DNA of 64,000 nucleotides from Fimbriimonas sp. (lineage in GTDB: Bacteria > Armatimonadota > Fimbriimonadia > Fimbriimonadales > Fimbriimonadaceae). The stretch is taken from positions 21,340-85,339 of the forward strand of contig JARXAE010000006.1 of assembly GCA_029866005.1 (NCBI GenBank), written 5' to 3'. Positions 54,289-63,668 of the stretch are shown in pieces; position 1 is the first letter of the stretch, and every line of letters begins with the position of its first letter. The position numbers were made by a program, and so were the translations under genes. Under the pieces are notes generated by a model. It saw only the letters and a list, made by a program, of their open reading frames with translations, was not told the DNA's origin and searched no databases.

Positions 54289-54318
54289 AAAAAAGGCGGC
54301 ATAGAGCCACCCCTTTTT
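54289..54318 (-). terminator. Intrinsic terminator/attenuator in the nusA leader
   Basis: Read on the minus strand: AAAAAGG then GGTGGC-TCTAT-GCCGCC and TTTTTTG, a GC stem with one U-G pair and a run of six U, 39 bases upstream of the nusA ATG. No gene ends here on this strand, so a terminator between promoter and nusA suggests attenuation, perhaps by NusA itself. Confidence 0.6.
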
Positions 54319-54342
54319 CGGTGCCCAAAATTTTGTCTCTCT

Positions 54343-54348
54343 ATTGTA
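54343..54348 (-). promoter_or_regulatory. Candidate extended -10 element for nusA
   Basis: On the minus strand TGATACAAT is an extended -10 box. The -35 region is weak (TTCATG at 18 bases). Transcription from here would give a leader of about 85 bases containing the hairpin. Confidence 0.4.
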
Positions 54349-54367
54349 TCACAACGCACAACCCCCC

Positions 54368-55147
54368 ATGAACGCTCCCACCATCTCAGATTTCACCGGA
54401 AAAGCGGCCCTCATCACCGGTGCGGGGAGCGGCATCGGGCTCGCCACCGCCCAGCTTTTGCTCTCACGTGGGGCTACGATTGGCGTCATTGACATGTCGA
54501 TGGATCGCCTGCAAAAAGCTTTCCCAGAAGACTCAGTTTTGAAGCTGAGTACAGACGTTTCCGACACCGAGGATGCGGCAAGGGCGGTTTCAGAGTTTGT
54601 CGTACAAGTTGGCAGACTTGACTCGCTTGTTCTTTCGGCAGGAATCAACGGGCCGATGGGAAAAGTCGATATGATTCATCCTGACGAGATTCGGCGGCTT
54701 TTCGAAGTCAATCTGATCGGAGTCTACAACTACATCATTCCGGCGCTTCCACACCTGGAAGCCAATTATGGATCGATTACATTAGTCGGATCGATCAACG
54801 GCTCGCGCCAGTTTTCATGGACGGGGTCTTCACCATATGTCGCCTCCAAAGGCGCGGTTATGGCCCTTGGTCGCAGTCTTGCGGTTGAACTTGGTCCACG
54901 GGGAGTTCGGGTGAATACGGTATGCCCCGGATCGATCAAAACAAACATCCTCGAGTCCACCACCTGGCGGGGAGGCTGGCCCGTCGGACGTCCTCGGCAT
55001 TACCCAGAGGGTGACAGTCCGCTTACCGGAAAGGTACCTGGCGAGGCTCAAGATGTCGCCGAAGCGATCGCGTTCTTGGCATCGGATGCGGCGAAGCACG
55101 TGACGGGAACCGAGCTTTTCATCGATGGTGGCCAGTCCCTGGCATAA
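54368..55147 (+). CDS. Short-chain dehydrogenase/reductase
   Basis: 259 residues from ATG 54368 (MNAPTISDF); the track start is an upstream TTG. It has TGAGSGIGLATA with Asp in VIDMS favouring NAD, LSAGINGP in place of NNAG, the catalytic Ser in VGSINGSR, SPYVASKGAVMALGRSLAVELGPRGVRVNTVCPG, and the closing VTGTELFIDGGQSLA. It is a FabG-like oxidoreductase of unknown substrate. It is divergent from nusA, and its 5' region overlaps the putative nusA promoter. Confidence 0.9.
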   Translation: MNAPTISDFTGKAALITGAGSGIGLATAQLLLSRGATIGVIDMSMDRLQKAFPEDSVLKLSTDVSDTEDAARAVSEFVVQVGRLDSLVLSAGINGPMGKVDMIHPDEIRRLFEVNLIGVYNYIIPALPHLEANYGSITLVGSINGSRQFSWTGSSPYVASKGAVMALGRSLAVELGPRGVRVNTVCPGSIKTNILESTTWRGGWPVGRPRHYPEGDSPLTGKVPGEAQDVAEAIAFLASDAAKHVTGTELFIDGGQSLA

Positions 55148-55199
55148 ATACGGGCATACTGAGCAGGTCGAGATTGCTGGCCAATAATCACAGCAGGGG

Positions 55200-55228
55200 T
55201 TGACTTAACATGAGGCGTCTGTTATACT
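55200..55228 (+). promoter_or_regulatory. Promoter of the tRNA-Asp/tRNA-Phe unit
   Basis: TTGACT, a 17-base spacer and TATACT form a near-consensus sigma-70-type promoter ending 12 bases before tRNA-Asp. Confidence 0.8.
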
Positions 55229-55240
55229 TTCCTTTCGTTC

Positions 55241-55316
<76 letters not shown>

Positions 55317-55329
55317 ACGTACAATAAGT

Positions 55330-55405
55330 GCCGCGGTAGCTCAGTTGGTAGAGCAAAGGATTGAAAATCCTTGGGTCACCGGTTCGAGTCCGGTTTGCGG
55401 CACCA
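55330..55405 (+). tRNA. tRNA-Phe (anticodon GAA)
   Basis: The acceptor stem is GCCGCGG/TTGCGGC with two G-U pairs. The anticodon arm AGGAT-TGAAAAT-CCTT has anticodon GAA, the T-arm is ACCGGTTCGAGTCCGGT, the discriminator A, and CCA is encoded. The downstream coding region begins immediately at the CCA. Confidence 0.95.
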
Positions 55406-56367
55406 TTCTCTTTCTTTTGCTAGGAAGTTCCGCAAGTGCTCAGACCGCCATTGCGGCTCAGTCTCGAGATGTCATTGTTCTTTCGTTTAGCTCCGAAGGC
55501 CAGCTCTCAGGTCGCTTCCGGGTCAGCGAGTCGGGCTCTATCCATGTCCCCGGTTTGGGCACGGTCAATGTAATTACCCGAAACTCCAACCAAATCCAAA
55601 CTACAGTTTTGACCGCAATGCGAGAGCGTCTCGGAAAGATTGACAACGTGACGATTCTGATCACGGCAGACAAGCATTCCGGTATCTCTGTTGGAGGATC
55701 GGTTGCAAAACCAACCATATTGCGCCGAGCAACCGGAGTGACCGTTGCTGATTTAGCCGCGACGGTTCCTTTGCTCGAATTTGCCGATGCGGCGAAAACT
55801 CAGATCACAGACGTTCGAGGTTGGGGTGCTTCTGCAAAGTATTCCGTGCAACCGGGTGATCGAATTACGATTCCGGTGAAGGTTAGTTTAGGATCGCTGA
55901 ATGTTGTCGGCGGAGTTCTGCGCTCGGGTGCGATCAACCTAAGGGACGGCATGACTTTAAATGAGGCTATTTCAGGTGTCGGGGGAGTCTCAAGCAAAGG
56001 GGATTCCAAACGAGTCTTCATCCTGCGCGACATTACTCTCGGCCCCTTTGATCTGGCTAAGGACGGTTCAGTCCCCGTGCGGTCAGGTGACACCATTCGA
56101 GTTGACCTCAAGGCTTCCGTGCCCCTTGTTACGGTGACCGGACTGGTGAAAGAACCGAAAAATCTTGAGTGGACGGATCAGCTAACGCTTTTCCGAGCGA
56201 TCGAAGAAGTGAAAGGACTGCTGGATAAGCGCGTTACGATCCGGGTTTATTCAGTCGTTAATCGGACGAAGAAGCGACTACAGTTCAAGTACGCAGATAT
56301 CGAAAGTGGCAAGCAAAAGGACTTTGCTTTGGAACCAGGTGACGTGGTGGAAGTGTCAGCAAAGTGA
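55405..56367 (+). CDS. Polysaccharide-export/SLBB-domain protein with uncertain start
   Basis: The track ORF starts at 55210 and reads through both tRNA genes, which is spurious. Real coding begins at the tRNA-Phe CCA: ILFLLLGSSASAQTAIAAQ looks like a signal peptide without a start codon or basic N-terminus. ATT 55405 is the first in-frame candidate, while TTG 55417 leaves too little hydrophobic core. The protein (about 320 residues) has a Wza-like export domain (VIVLSFSSEGQLSGRFRVSESGSIHVPGLG) and two SLBB-like regions (LNVVGGVLRSGAINLRDGMTLNEAISGVGG; VTGLVKEPKNLEW). It may help polysaccharide export. Its stop overlaps the next gene (GTGA). Confidence 0.75.
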   Translation: MLFLLLGSSASAQTAIAAQSRDVIVLSFSSEGQLSGRFRVSESGSIHVPGLGTVNVITRNSNQIQTTVLTAMRERLGKIDNVTILITADKHSGISVGGSVAKPTILRRATGVTVADLAATVPLLEFADAAKTQITDVRGWGASAKYSVQPGDRITIPVKVSLGSLNVVGGVLRSGAINLRDGMTLNEAISGVGGVSSKGDSKRVFILRDITLGPFDLAKDGSVPVRSGDTIRVDLKASVPLVTVTGLVKEPKNLEWTDQLTLFRAIEEVKGLLDKRVTIRVYSVVNRTKKRLQFKYADIESGKQKDFALEPGDVVEVSAK

Positions 56368-57095
56368 GGGTAAAGTGGGATCGCACCAAGGGTCGCCCAG
56401 AACCGATTCGGCTTCTCAATCTGATTGAGGAGCAAGAAAACGGAGAGCCGCTTCTTGATTTGCGCGAAGTGTGTCCGAAAGTTCAAGTCTTGCGCGATAC
56501 CGCCATTCCCTATCTCAGGGAGACAGTTTGCGAGATGCTGAAAAAAGCATCCAATAGCCTGCCAGAAGGCTATTTTCTTGGAGTGATTGACGCTTGGCGC
56601 CCATTTGAACGACAGCAAAGAATCTACGATTTCATCTGGAAATGTGGCAAAGAAGCATTCCCAGAACGGGACGACACTGCACTTAGGCGAACCGTTTGCC
56701 GATGGGTTGCACCTACCAACCAGAAGGCGCCACCCGGGCACTGTACCGGAGCGGCTGTCGATGTTTTTCTTGTGAATGCGGAAGGAGAGGAGTTTGATGT
56801 GCACTCCCCATTCGGCCGCTTTGGTGCGGCGCCGACCTACTCCCTCAACCTCACCGAAGAAGCCACCAAGAATCGTACAATCCTGGTCGAAGCCATGCTT
56901 GGCGCGGGATTCAGCAACTGCCGAGACGAATGGTGGCACTACAGTTGGGGTGATGCGGGCTGGGCCGTTAGGATGCAAGAAAAAACATGTTCATATGGTT
57001 TAGCCCAGATGGACCCGGCGAGCTACGCCGAGTCCGAGGAGCTTCACAGAGCCAGCTTTAAAGACCGTCCGAACCCTTTTTTGGATCCTTCTTAG
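56364..57095 (+). CDS. D-alanyl-D-alanine dipeptidase, VanX-like (M15D)
   Basis: 243 residues from GTG 56364. Zinc ligands His126 and Asp133 (PPGHCTGAAVDV) and His192, catalytic Glu189 (EWWHYSWGD) and Arg79 (DAWRP) match VanX residue for residue in order and spacing. VanX-type enzymes split D-Ala-D-Ala; housekeeping relatives such as DdpX recycle it. No vanA/vanH partner is here, so recycling or wall remodelling is likelier than vancomycin resistance. There is no signal peptide. Its last 38 bases overlap the convergent gene. Confidence 0.9.
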   Translation: MRVKWDRTKGRPEPIRLLNLIEEQENGEPLLDLREVCPKVQVLRDTAIPYLRETVCEMLKKASNSLPEGYFLGVIDAWRPFERQQRIYDFIWKCGKEAFPERDDTALRRTVCRWVAPTNQKAPPGHCTGAAVDVFLVNAEGEEFDVHSPFGRFGAAPTYSLNLTEEATKNRTILVEAMLGAGFSNCRDEWWHYSWGDAGWAVRMQEKTCSYGLAQMDPASYAESEELHRASFKDRPNPFLDPS

Positions 57096-59430
57096 GAGCT
57101 TTCGGAAGGATGAACGACGGCATGAAAAGACCGTTCGGAGTCACCGCTTGAGGCGAGAACAAAACTGCATCAAGCGCGATGTCGGTAGACGAAACCCCCG
57201 TCAGCTCGGCTCGAAACTCGGACTTCGTCGATGGCAATCGGGTTGTGCCGATGTTGTACCAACCAAATCCTGATCCGTATTGATTCACTGGCTCCCCTTG
57301 GATCCGCATAACTTGTCCGCCGAGACGAAACTGAATCCGAGCCCGATCTGATGGGTTTGGGATACGTGCTGCAATCCACACTTCGAGCGACGCCGCAGAC
57401 CGCTGTGAGACGCTTAACGAGGCGTGGATTCGGCCTGTTTGCTCCCCAAACGGGGTTCTGACCGCAAGATAGGATCCGTTACTGCAACCGGCATCCGCAA
57501 CCGACTCGCTAAATGTGTTGTCAGTCGATCGCTCCCACTCCAACCAGTTGTAGCCAACTCCAACTGTCGCAAGGTCTCGGTGGACCTTCTGAGCCGACTG
57601 GAGAGCCTTGTAGGGGCTGGTCTTGGCCAGCTCAGGGTAGTTTCTGAATTCGTAGACCTCGGTCGTGATGTCCCGATGCTCCGACTCAGCCCATGCAAGG
57701 AGTTGGGTCACATCTCGATCCATCCGAACCAATTCGACTTCTGGCACGGGAGGTTCAACTGATCCCGAAACGACAATTGGAACGGAATCCAACGTCATCA
57801 TAATGCCAGTCTTGGTTGGCGTCACCTCGGGAACCGTGTTGTTAACACCTCGAATCAAAGCGGACTTAGCTTCGGGGAATCGGTATTCGAGGCGGATCGG
57901 AGCACGTTCACTCCACATTACGAACGAGGTTCCTGCACCGTTGTTGATCGCGTAGCATCGGATCTCAGGACCTAGGTCAATTCTATTTCCGTCTGCTGGC
58001 GAGGGCAAGGACCAATAGTTTCCAGCAATCTTTCGCGGCGAAGCAGGATTGAGCGCATTCTGTGGAAAGAAGAATCCCATCGGTCTGCTGTCTGCCACCA
58101 TCGGTTTGGCTGACTTGATCAAGGAAAGCTGTTCAGGCGTTGTCGCCCGGACGAACAATCCTCGGACACCTAAACCTCCGAGTTCCTCAAACACCGAGTT
58201 TTGAAGGTTCTCAGGGGTCGCTGCGACGTCTGTCACGATCAGCGGAGCCGGTCTTTTGGTCCTTAGAGATGACGATAAAACTCCGGAGAGGCTTTGAAGA
58301 ATGCTGGATGGGTTCAACTTGCCGAGTTTCACGGTCAGTCCAGAGAGCTCTGAATCTGGCGACTCGAAGAACCACGACCAGCCTGACCACTCCTGAAGAA
58401 TCGGTGCCCCTGACTCCTTGCGCAGGGATCGCATGATCCGGTGAACTCGTCTCGCCCGAGCGGTCGAAATGCACTCCGCCAGATCACGCCAATAAGAAGA
58501 CTTTCTCTGCTCGACCAGAATCGTAGAGTCCTTCGCAGGATTAAGCATCAAACTTACGCCTCGGGTGCCGTTCCAAAGCGGTACAAGCTTCGCGGCAAAG
58601 ATGAATGCATTTCGATCCGAGTTGCCCGTCTCGACGATTTCGCCTCGTTCGTTGATCTTGCCGCTGAAATCCGAGTCGATTCCGCGAAGCTGCCACGCTT
58701 TGACCAACGTTGCCAAATTTCTGTACTTTTGCTCAAGATACTCAGCAAACTCGCGCTGAAACATGGGGTTTGTCGGCACAAATCCGTTGTCCCTCGCCGC
58801 CAAATATGGAGTGGAACCCAGCGGATTGATGATCCCTCGCAGCCCCGGTTGCGAACCCATGGCGCGAATTTGTCGCAACACGGTATCTCTGCGCTCATCG
58901 AGTCGCTCCCAAAGGTCTTCAACCTCCATCGTGTCACCCTGCGGATAAATGAGAGCCACCTGATCCGAATCCCTCGCCGCCTTCAAGTCGGCTCGTAAAA
59001 CTCCATTGACCACCGGATAACTCCGTTGGCTGATGACCGAGGCGTCGCGGGTTAGGGCAACCACTACATAAGCTCGTGTTGCACCCGGAACCGCAACTGT
59101 GATTGACTGAGGACCGCGGATGCCGTTCACTCTGTAAGACTGCGGTTGCACGGTGAAGCCCGTTGCGCCCGGCATTGAAGTATTTGAGGTAATAAAAAAT
59201 CGTCGCCCTGCCACTTCATCTGCGACTGCTTTCCATGATCCGGTGCCGGGAACTTCGATGTTGAAATCTTGGATGCCGGCGGCTTTGGCCGTCGCTATGA
59301 GCTCCGGATCGAACGAGCACTGAAGCCCAACCGGCAGGTAATCCGCACCATCCCACTGGTACTGCAGGTTCGGACCGACCGTCCACGCCGGGGCGGTTGC
59401 CATCTGGAAAGCCAAAGCCAGCGAGAACAT
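57058..59430 (-). CDS. Large secreted protein, possible clan-A glycoside hydrolase
   Basis: 790 residues; I do not recognise a named family. Residues 1-13 form a short signal (MFSLALAFQMATA). The middle contains NPMFQREFAEYLEQKYRNLATLVKAWQL, reminiscent of GH42-type beta-galactosidases (F..FL..KY.....LN..W), and a TIM-barrel-like stretch to about 440. Residues 460-560 look like a beta domain, and the last 200 residues, with SLEVWIAARIPNPSDRARIQFRLGGQ and LDAVLFSP, resemble a jelly-roll carbohydrate-binding module. Catalytic residues are not identified. The tail is basic (PKKDPKKG). Its 3' end overlaps the VanX-like gene. Confidence 0.65.
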   Translation of the reverse strand: MFSLALAFQMATAPAWTVGPNLQYQWDGADYLPVGLQCSFDPELIATAKAAGIQDFNIEVPGTGSWKAVADEVAGRRFFITSNTSMPGATGFTVQPQSYRVNGIRGPQSITVAVPGATRAYVVVALTRDASVISQRSYPVVNGVLRADLKAARDSDQVALIYPQGDTMEVEDLWERLDERRDTVLRQIRAMGSQPGLRGIINPLGSTPYLAARDNGFVPTNPMFQREFAEYLEQKYRNLATLVKAWQLRGIDSDFSGKINERGEIVETGNSDRNAFIFAAKLVPLWNGTRGVSLMLNPAKDSTILVEQRKSSYWRDLAECISTARARRVHRIMRSLRKESGAPILQEWSGWSWFFESPDSELSGLTVKLGKLNPSSILQSLSGVLSSSLRTKRPAPLIVTDVAATPENLQNSVFEELGGLGVRGLFVRATTPEQLSLIKSAKPMVADSRPMGFFFPQNALNPASPRKIAGNYWSLPSPADGNRIDLGPEIRCYAINNGAGTSFVMWSERAPIRLEYRFPEAKSALIRGVNNTVPEVTPTKTGIMMTLDSVPIVVSGSVEPPVPEVELVRMDRDVTQLLAWAESEHRDITTEVYEFRNYPELAKTSPYKALQSAQKVHRDLATVGVGYNWLEWERSTDNTFSESVADAGCSNGSYLAVRTPFGEQTGRIHASLSVSQRSAASLEVWIAARIPNPSDRARIQFRLGGQVMRIQGEPVNQYGSGFGWYNIGTTRLPSTKSEFRAELTGVSSTDIALDAVLFSPQAVTPNGLFMPSFILPKAPKKDPKKGSDGL

Positions 59431-59468
59431 GATTTGATTGTACAGCAGGGCTGGGTACCATCAACCCT

Positions 59469-61448
59469 GTGAAAGTTGCTGATCCTGCGCTCACCGAGAA
59501 GTGTATCAATACGATTCGGGGGCTCTCCATTGATGGCGTGCAAAAAGCCAATTCCGGTCACCCAGGTCTTCCGATGGGAGCCGCGCCGATGGCATTTACG
59601 CTGTGGGATCGGTATCTTAAGCATAGCCCGAAACATCCAAAGTGGTTCGACCGCGACCGATTCATTCTGTCCGCAGGCCACGGATCGATGCTGATCTACT
59701 CACTTTTACACCTGACAGGCTACGATTTGTCGATTGAGGATCTCAAGCAGTTTCGCCAACCTCATAGCCGAACCCCTGGGCACCCAGAGAACACCTTGAC
59801 CCCTGGCGTCGAAATGGCAACTGGACCGCTTGGGCAAGGATTTGCGCACGGCATTGGAATGGCGATTGCGGAAGCTCACTTAGCTGCAAAATACAATCGC
59901 CCTGGTCATGAGATCATCAACCACTACACTTACGCAATCGTCTCCGACGGCGATCTCATGGAGGGAATCTCCAGTGAGGCCGGTTCAATGGCTGGACACC
60001 TTGGCCTTGGGAAGCTGATTTACCTCTATGACGACAACATGATCTCGATCGATGGGTCGACAAAGCTGGCGTTTACTGAAGATGTCGAACATCGTTTTCA
60101 GGCGTTTGGTTGGCACGTGGTCGAGGTGGATGGTCATGATGCCGATTCGGTAGCTGAAGGAATCGAAGAAGCCCGCCGAGTTGACGATCGACCATCACTA
60201 ATCATGGTCAAGACGACCATCGGATTCGGCTCTCCCAACAAAGCGGGTACTGCAAAGGCCCACGGTTCACCTCTCGGGCCAGATGAAGTGAAGCTGACGA
60301 AGGAAGCGCTCGGCATACCTCTAGAGCCGGACTTCTTTGTCCCATCCGACGTCGCCCTTGCCATGGATGCTTCCGCCAGTGGGGAAGTAAGGGTCGCCGA
60401 TTGGGATGCAAGGTTCCTTGCTTATGCGGCTGAATACCCCGCTGAGGCCGCTGAGCTCCAGCTCATCATTGATGGCAATCTTCCAGGGGGTTGGGAAGAC
60501 GTTCTACCGTCGTTCTCCGATCCAATGGCAACCCGCAAAAATGGCGAAGCCGTACTTGCTGCATTAGGAAAAGTGGTCCCATCTCTCTTGGGCGGCTCGG
60601 CAGATCTTGCCGAGTCCACATTTACCCACATCCACGGTGAGACCACTTTCCAGAAGAACAACCGAACCGGTCGAAACTTCTGCTTTGGAGTGCGAGAGCA
60701 CGCGATGGCTGCCGCCTGTAACGGCATGCAGCTTCACGGTCTCAAAGCAGTAGCCAGTTCGTTTGTGCAGTTCACTGATTACTGCCGCCCCTCAATTCGA
60801 CTTGCAGCCCTGATGGAGTGTCCATCGCTGTTCGTCTTCACTCACGATTCAATCGGTCTCGGGGAAGATGGCCCGACTCACCAGCCTGTCGAGCATCTCG
60901 CTGCAATGCGCGCGATTCCTAACCTCAACACCTTCCGTCCGGCGGACGGAAATGAAACCTCAGCAGGCTACAAGGTCGCACTAGAAAGCCAGCAAACGCC
61001 GACCCTTCTTATCCTCTCTCGCCAGAACTTGCCGGTGGTCACACCGAGTGACGTCAAGAACCATCCAGCCGAAAAGGGGGCATACGTCTTGTCGGAAGCA
61101 AGTGAAGAAGCCAAACTGATCCTCATCGGCACCGGGAGCGAAGTGCAGCTTTGCCTCGGAGCGCAAAAGGAACTTGAAGCTCAAGGTGTACCGACCCGAG
61201 TGGTCAGCATGCCTAGCCACTTCCTGTTCGAGAAGCAGGATTCAAGTTACAAGCAACAAGTCCTTCCGAAAGGAGTCAAGACGGTGAGTGTCGAGGCCGG
61301 AACTTCCTTTGGCTGGGCAAAGTACTCACACGCGCAGGTTTCGATCGATACGTTTGGCGTGAGCGGCCCAGCCCCGGCGTTGTTTGAGGAGTTTGGATTC
61401 ACAGTTCCGAACGTTGTCAAGGTCGCACAGGAGCTATTCAATGCGTAA
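59469..61448 (+). CDS. tkt: Transketolase
   Basis: 659 residues from GTG 59469. The thiamine-diphosphate half has [30 protein letters not shown] and [33 protein letters not shown]. The pyrimidine half has [19 protein letters not shown] and [24 protein letters not shown]. It moves two-carbon units in the pentose phosphate pathway, supplying ribose-5-phosphate for prs. It ends with an 8-base overlap with the S9 peptidase gene. Confidence 0.97.
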   Translation: MKVADPALTEKCINTIRGLSIDGVQKANSGHPGLPMGAAPMAFTLWDRYLKHSPKHPKWFDRDRFILSAGHGSMLIYSLLHLTGYDLSIEDLKQFRQPHSRTPGHPENTLTPGVEMATGPLGQGFAHGIGMAIAEAHLAAKYNRPGHEIINHYTYAIVSDGDLMEGISSEAGSMAGHLGLGKLIYLYDDNMISIDGSTKLAFTEDVEHRFQAFGWHVVEVDGHDADSVAEGIEEARRVDDRPSLIMVKTTIGFGSPNKAGTAKAHGSPLGPDEVKLTKEALGIPLEPDFFVPSDVALAMDASASGEVRVADWDARFLAYAAEYPAEAAELQLIIDGNLPGGWEDVLPSFSDPMATRKNGEAVLAALGKVVPSLLGGSADLAESTFTHIHGETTFQKNNRTGRNFCFGVREHAMAAACNGMQLHGLKAVASSFVQFTDYCRPSIRLAALMECPSLFVFTHDSIGLGEDGPTHQPVEHLAAMRAIPNLNTFRPADGNETSAGYKVALESQQTPTLLILSRQNLPVVTPSDVKNHPAEKGAYVLSEASEEAKLILIGTGSEVQLCLGAQKELEAQGVPTRVVSMPSHFLFEKQDSSYKQQVLPKGVKTVSVEAGTSFGWAKYSHAQVSIDTFGVSGPAPALFEEFGFTVPNVVKVAQELFNA

Positions 61449-63621
61449 GTCACTTTGGGTACTAGGATTGGCGTTTGGAGGGTTTGCGCTCGGCAAAGAC
61501 CTGCCACAGACTGAGATTTCGCTTCAGCGACTTTACCAATATCCGTTGATCAACGGAAGATCGCCATCCGCGCCAGCGATGTCACCCGACGGCTCCAAGA
61601 TCGTTTTCGGTTGGAACCAAACTGGTGTTCGGAAGCTCGATCTGTACGTCGTTGACTTTCCAAACGGGAAGCCCAAGATGATTGTGGAAGCCGCGAAGAT
61701 CGTTGAGCTCCCGCGCCAGGATGATATCCGCACCGAGCAGGAGAAGACTGAGTCTGTCTTGTACGATGGTGGAATCAGTGGGGCCCAGTGGGCTCCGGAT
61801 AGCGGGGAGCTGATGTTCTCTTACAAAGGCCGAACTTGGCTATGCGAGCCAGATGGGTCCAAGCTTAGACCCCTCGTTGACGGATCAAGCAGCATCGGTG
61901 GACCTCAGTACACAGAGGACGGCAAGTCCCTCGCCTACTCAAACGGAACCAACGTCTTTCGAATGGATCGAAAGACAGGATTCACCAAGCAGCTCACCTA
62001 CCTTAGCAAGCCGCGCACCAGCATTGAGCAGTTCGAGTTCTCCCTGACCGGCAAACACCTCGGCGTAGTTTGGGGTGACAGCACCAAAATGGGAAGCCAT
62101 CAAATGATGGACTTCTCGAAGGACCGCGCGACGGTGGTTCCGATCACCCGAATGTGGAACGGCGATACACCGGTTGATAACCAAATCGGAGTTGTTTCGG
62201 CGGATGGAGGGGTCATCAAATTCGTTAAGGACTTCCCGCGATACATGTGGCTGAAAGGCTTTACCTGGTCGCCCGATGGTACCAAACTCGCTGTTGCTTG
62301 GATCAGCGATGACTTCATGAAGTACACCATCTCGGTCATCGATCCAGAGACGGCAGAAAAGAAGGACATCTACAAAGAAGAAGCTCCTGCCAACACGATC
62401 AACGATTGGCGCGACATTGCTTGGACGAAGGACTCAAAGCAGATTCTCTTTGGAACCGACATTCGTGACGGAAAGCTCACCAACCGCGCGCTGTACAAGA
62501 TGAATCCGGACGGAACCGACGTCAAACCGGTCTACTTCGAGCTTCACGATCTAGGTAACTGGATGCGCCCCAAGCACTCAGATCGCCTTATTCTGGTCAC
62601 CGCCTCAAAGAGCCCGTTGACCACCGAGATCGTGATCCAGGAAGCAGACGGCAAGCGCAAGGAGCACATCGTGATTCCCAATGGACAGTCCACGCAAAAG
62701 GCATTCAATTGGGCAGAACTCCCCTTTGTGAGTGAGGACGGAAAGAAAATTGCCACGATGGCTTCGGCTCGCAACCTCAATAACGAACTGTATGCCGTCG
62801 AACCGGTCCAGAAAAGGATCACCGTTTCGCAACAGCCTGAGTTTAAAAAGATCCAGTGGGCTGACACCAAAGAAGTTACATTCCCGACAAGTGACGGTCG
62901 AACCATCCACGGCGTGATGTTCACCCGGCCTGGTCTCGATCTGACCAAGAAGCACCCAGCAGTTCTCAGCAACATCTACGCCGATAGCGCCAAGAGCGGT
63001 TGGGGCGGCTGGATGGAGAACTACATGGCAATGAACCTCGATTTCGTGGTTCTGTGCGTCGATTTCCGCTCCAGCTGGGGCTACGATGGCGACTTCAACG
63101 GCGGTTACTACAAGAAGATGGGAATCATCGACGTTGACGAAGCCGTTGACGCAAAGAAATTCCTCGTTTCAACCGGGTATGTCAAGCCAGACCGAGTCGG
63201 AATCTGGGGTTGGAGCTATGGTGGGTTTCTCACCTGCATGACTCTGCTCACCAAACCTGACGAGTTCCACGCCGGAGTTGCTGTTGCGTCCGTAACTGAC
63301 TGGAAGAGCTACAACGAGTGGTATACACGCCGCCGACTTGGTCTCGTGAAGGATGACAAAGACAAGATCTTTGAGAAGACTTCACCGGTCTATAACGCAC
63401 AAAACGGACTGAAGGACAACCTCCTTCTGGTGCACGGAATGCTGGACGACAACGTCCTCTACCAAGACACGGCTCGACTGCAACAGAAACTGATCGAAGC
63501 TGGTTCGCACTTCGATCTGATGACCTATCCTCGCGACGATCACTCGATCAGCAAAGACACTTCGCGGCCGCACGTGATGTCAACCGTAGTGAAGTATCTG
63601 TGGGAGAAGCTCAGCGACTAG
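61441..63621 (+). CDS. Prolyl-oligopeptidase family (S9) serine peptidase, secreted
   Basis: 726 residues from ATG 61441, supported by AGGAG eight bases upstream and a signal peptide ([18 protein letters not shown]); the track start lies inside tkt. Residues 40-480 are a beta-propeller with TolB-like repeats ([26 protein letters not shown]). The alpha/beta-hydrolase domain carries Ser592 in GWSYGG, Asp669 in HGMLDDN and His701 in RDDHS, the DPP-IV/acylaminoacyl-peptidase arrangement. It likely releases dipeptides or short peptides outside the cytoplasm. It shares an overlap with tkt but probably no pathway. Confidence 0.92.
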   Translation: MRKSLWVLGLAFGGFALGKDLPQTEISLQRLYQYPLINGRSPSAPAMSPDGSKIVFGWNQTGVRKLDLYVVDFPNGKPKMIVEAAKIVELPRQDDIRTEQEKTESVLYDGGISGAQWAPDSGELMFSYKGRTWLCEPDGSKLRPLVDGSSSIGGPQYTEDGKSLAYSNGTNVFRMDRKTGFTKQLTYLSKPRTSIEQFEFSLTGKHLGVVWGDSTKMGSHQMMDFSKDRATVVPITRMWNGDTPVDNQIGVVSADGGVIKFVKDFPRYMWLKGFTWSPDGTKLAVAWISDDFMKYTISVIDPETAEKKDIYKEEAPANTINDWRDIAWTKDSKQILFGTDIRDGKLTNRALYKMNPDGTDVKPVYFELHDLGNWMRPKHSDRLILVTASKSPLTTEIVIQEADGKRKEHIVIPNGQSTQKAFNWAELPFVSEDGKKIATMASARNLNNELYAVEPVQKRITVSQQPEFKKIQWADTKEVTFPTSDGRTIHGVMFTRPGLDLTKKHPAVLSNIYADSAKSGWGGWMENYMAMNLDFVVLCVDFRSSWGYDGDFNGGYYKKMGIIDVDEAVDAKKFLVSTGYVKPDRVGIWGWSYGGFLTCMTLLTKPDEFHAGVAVASVTDWKSYNEWYTRRRLGLVKDDKDKIFEKTSPVYNAQNGLKDNLLLVHGMLDDNVLYQDTARLQQKLIEAGSHFDLMTYPRDDHSISKDTSRPHVMSTVVKYLWEKLSD

Positions 63622-63631
63622 CTGAGATCTC

Positions 63632-63662
63632 GGAGTTTGGGGTTCGAGTAACTCCAAACTCC
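63632..63662. terminator. Hairpin between convergent S9 peptidase and SIS genes
   Basis: GGAGTTTGGGGT - TCGAGTA - ACTCCAAACTCC is a 12-pair stem with one G-T pair, 10 bases after the peptidase stop and 6 before the stop of the convergent gene. It lacks a clear T-run but is well placed to end both transcripts. Confidence 0.5.
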
Positions 63663-63668
63663 ATTCAA

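Noticed and set aside
56247-56978. 243-codon minus-strand ORF
   Set aside because: Antisense shadow of the VanX-like gene, whose zinc-site residues are complete; the minus-strand product has no recognisable domain.
56364-57095. Vancomycin-resistance locus
   Set aside because: The VanX-like enzyme has no vanH, vanA or vanRS neighbours; housekeeping dipeptidase is the simpler reading.
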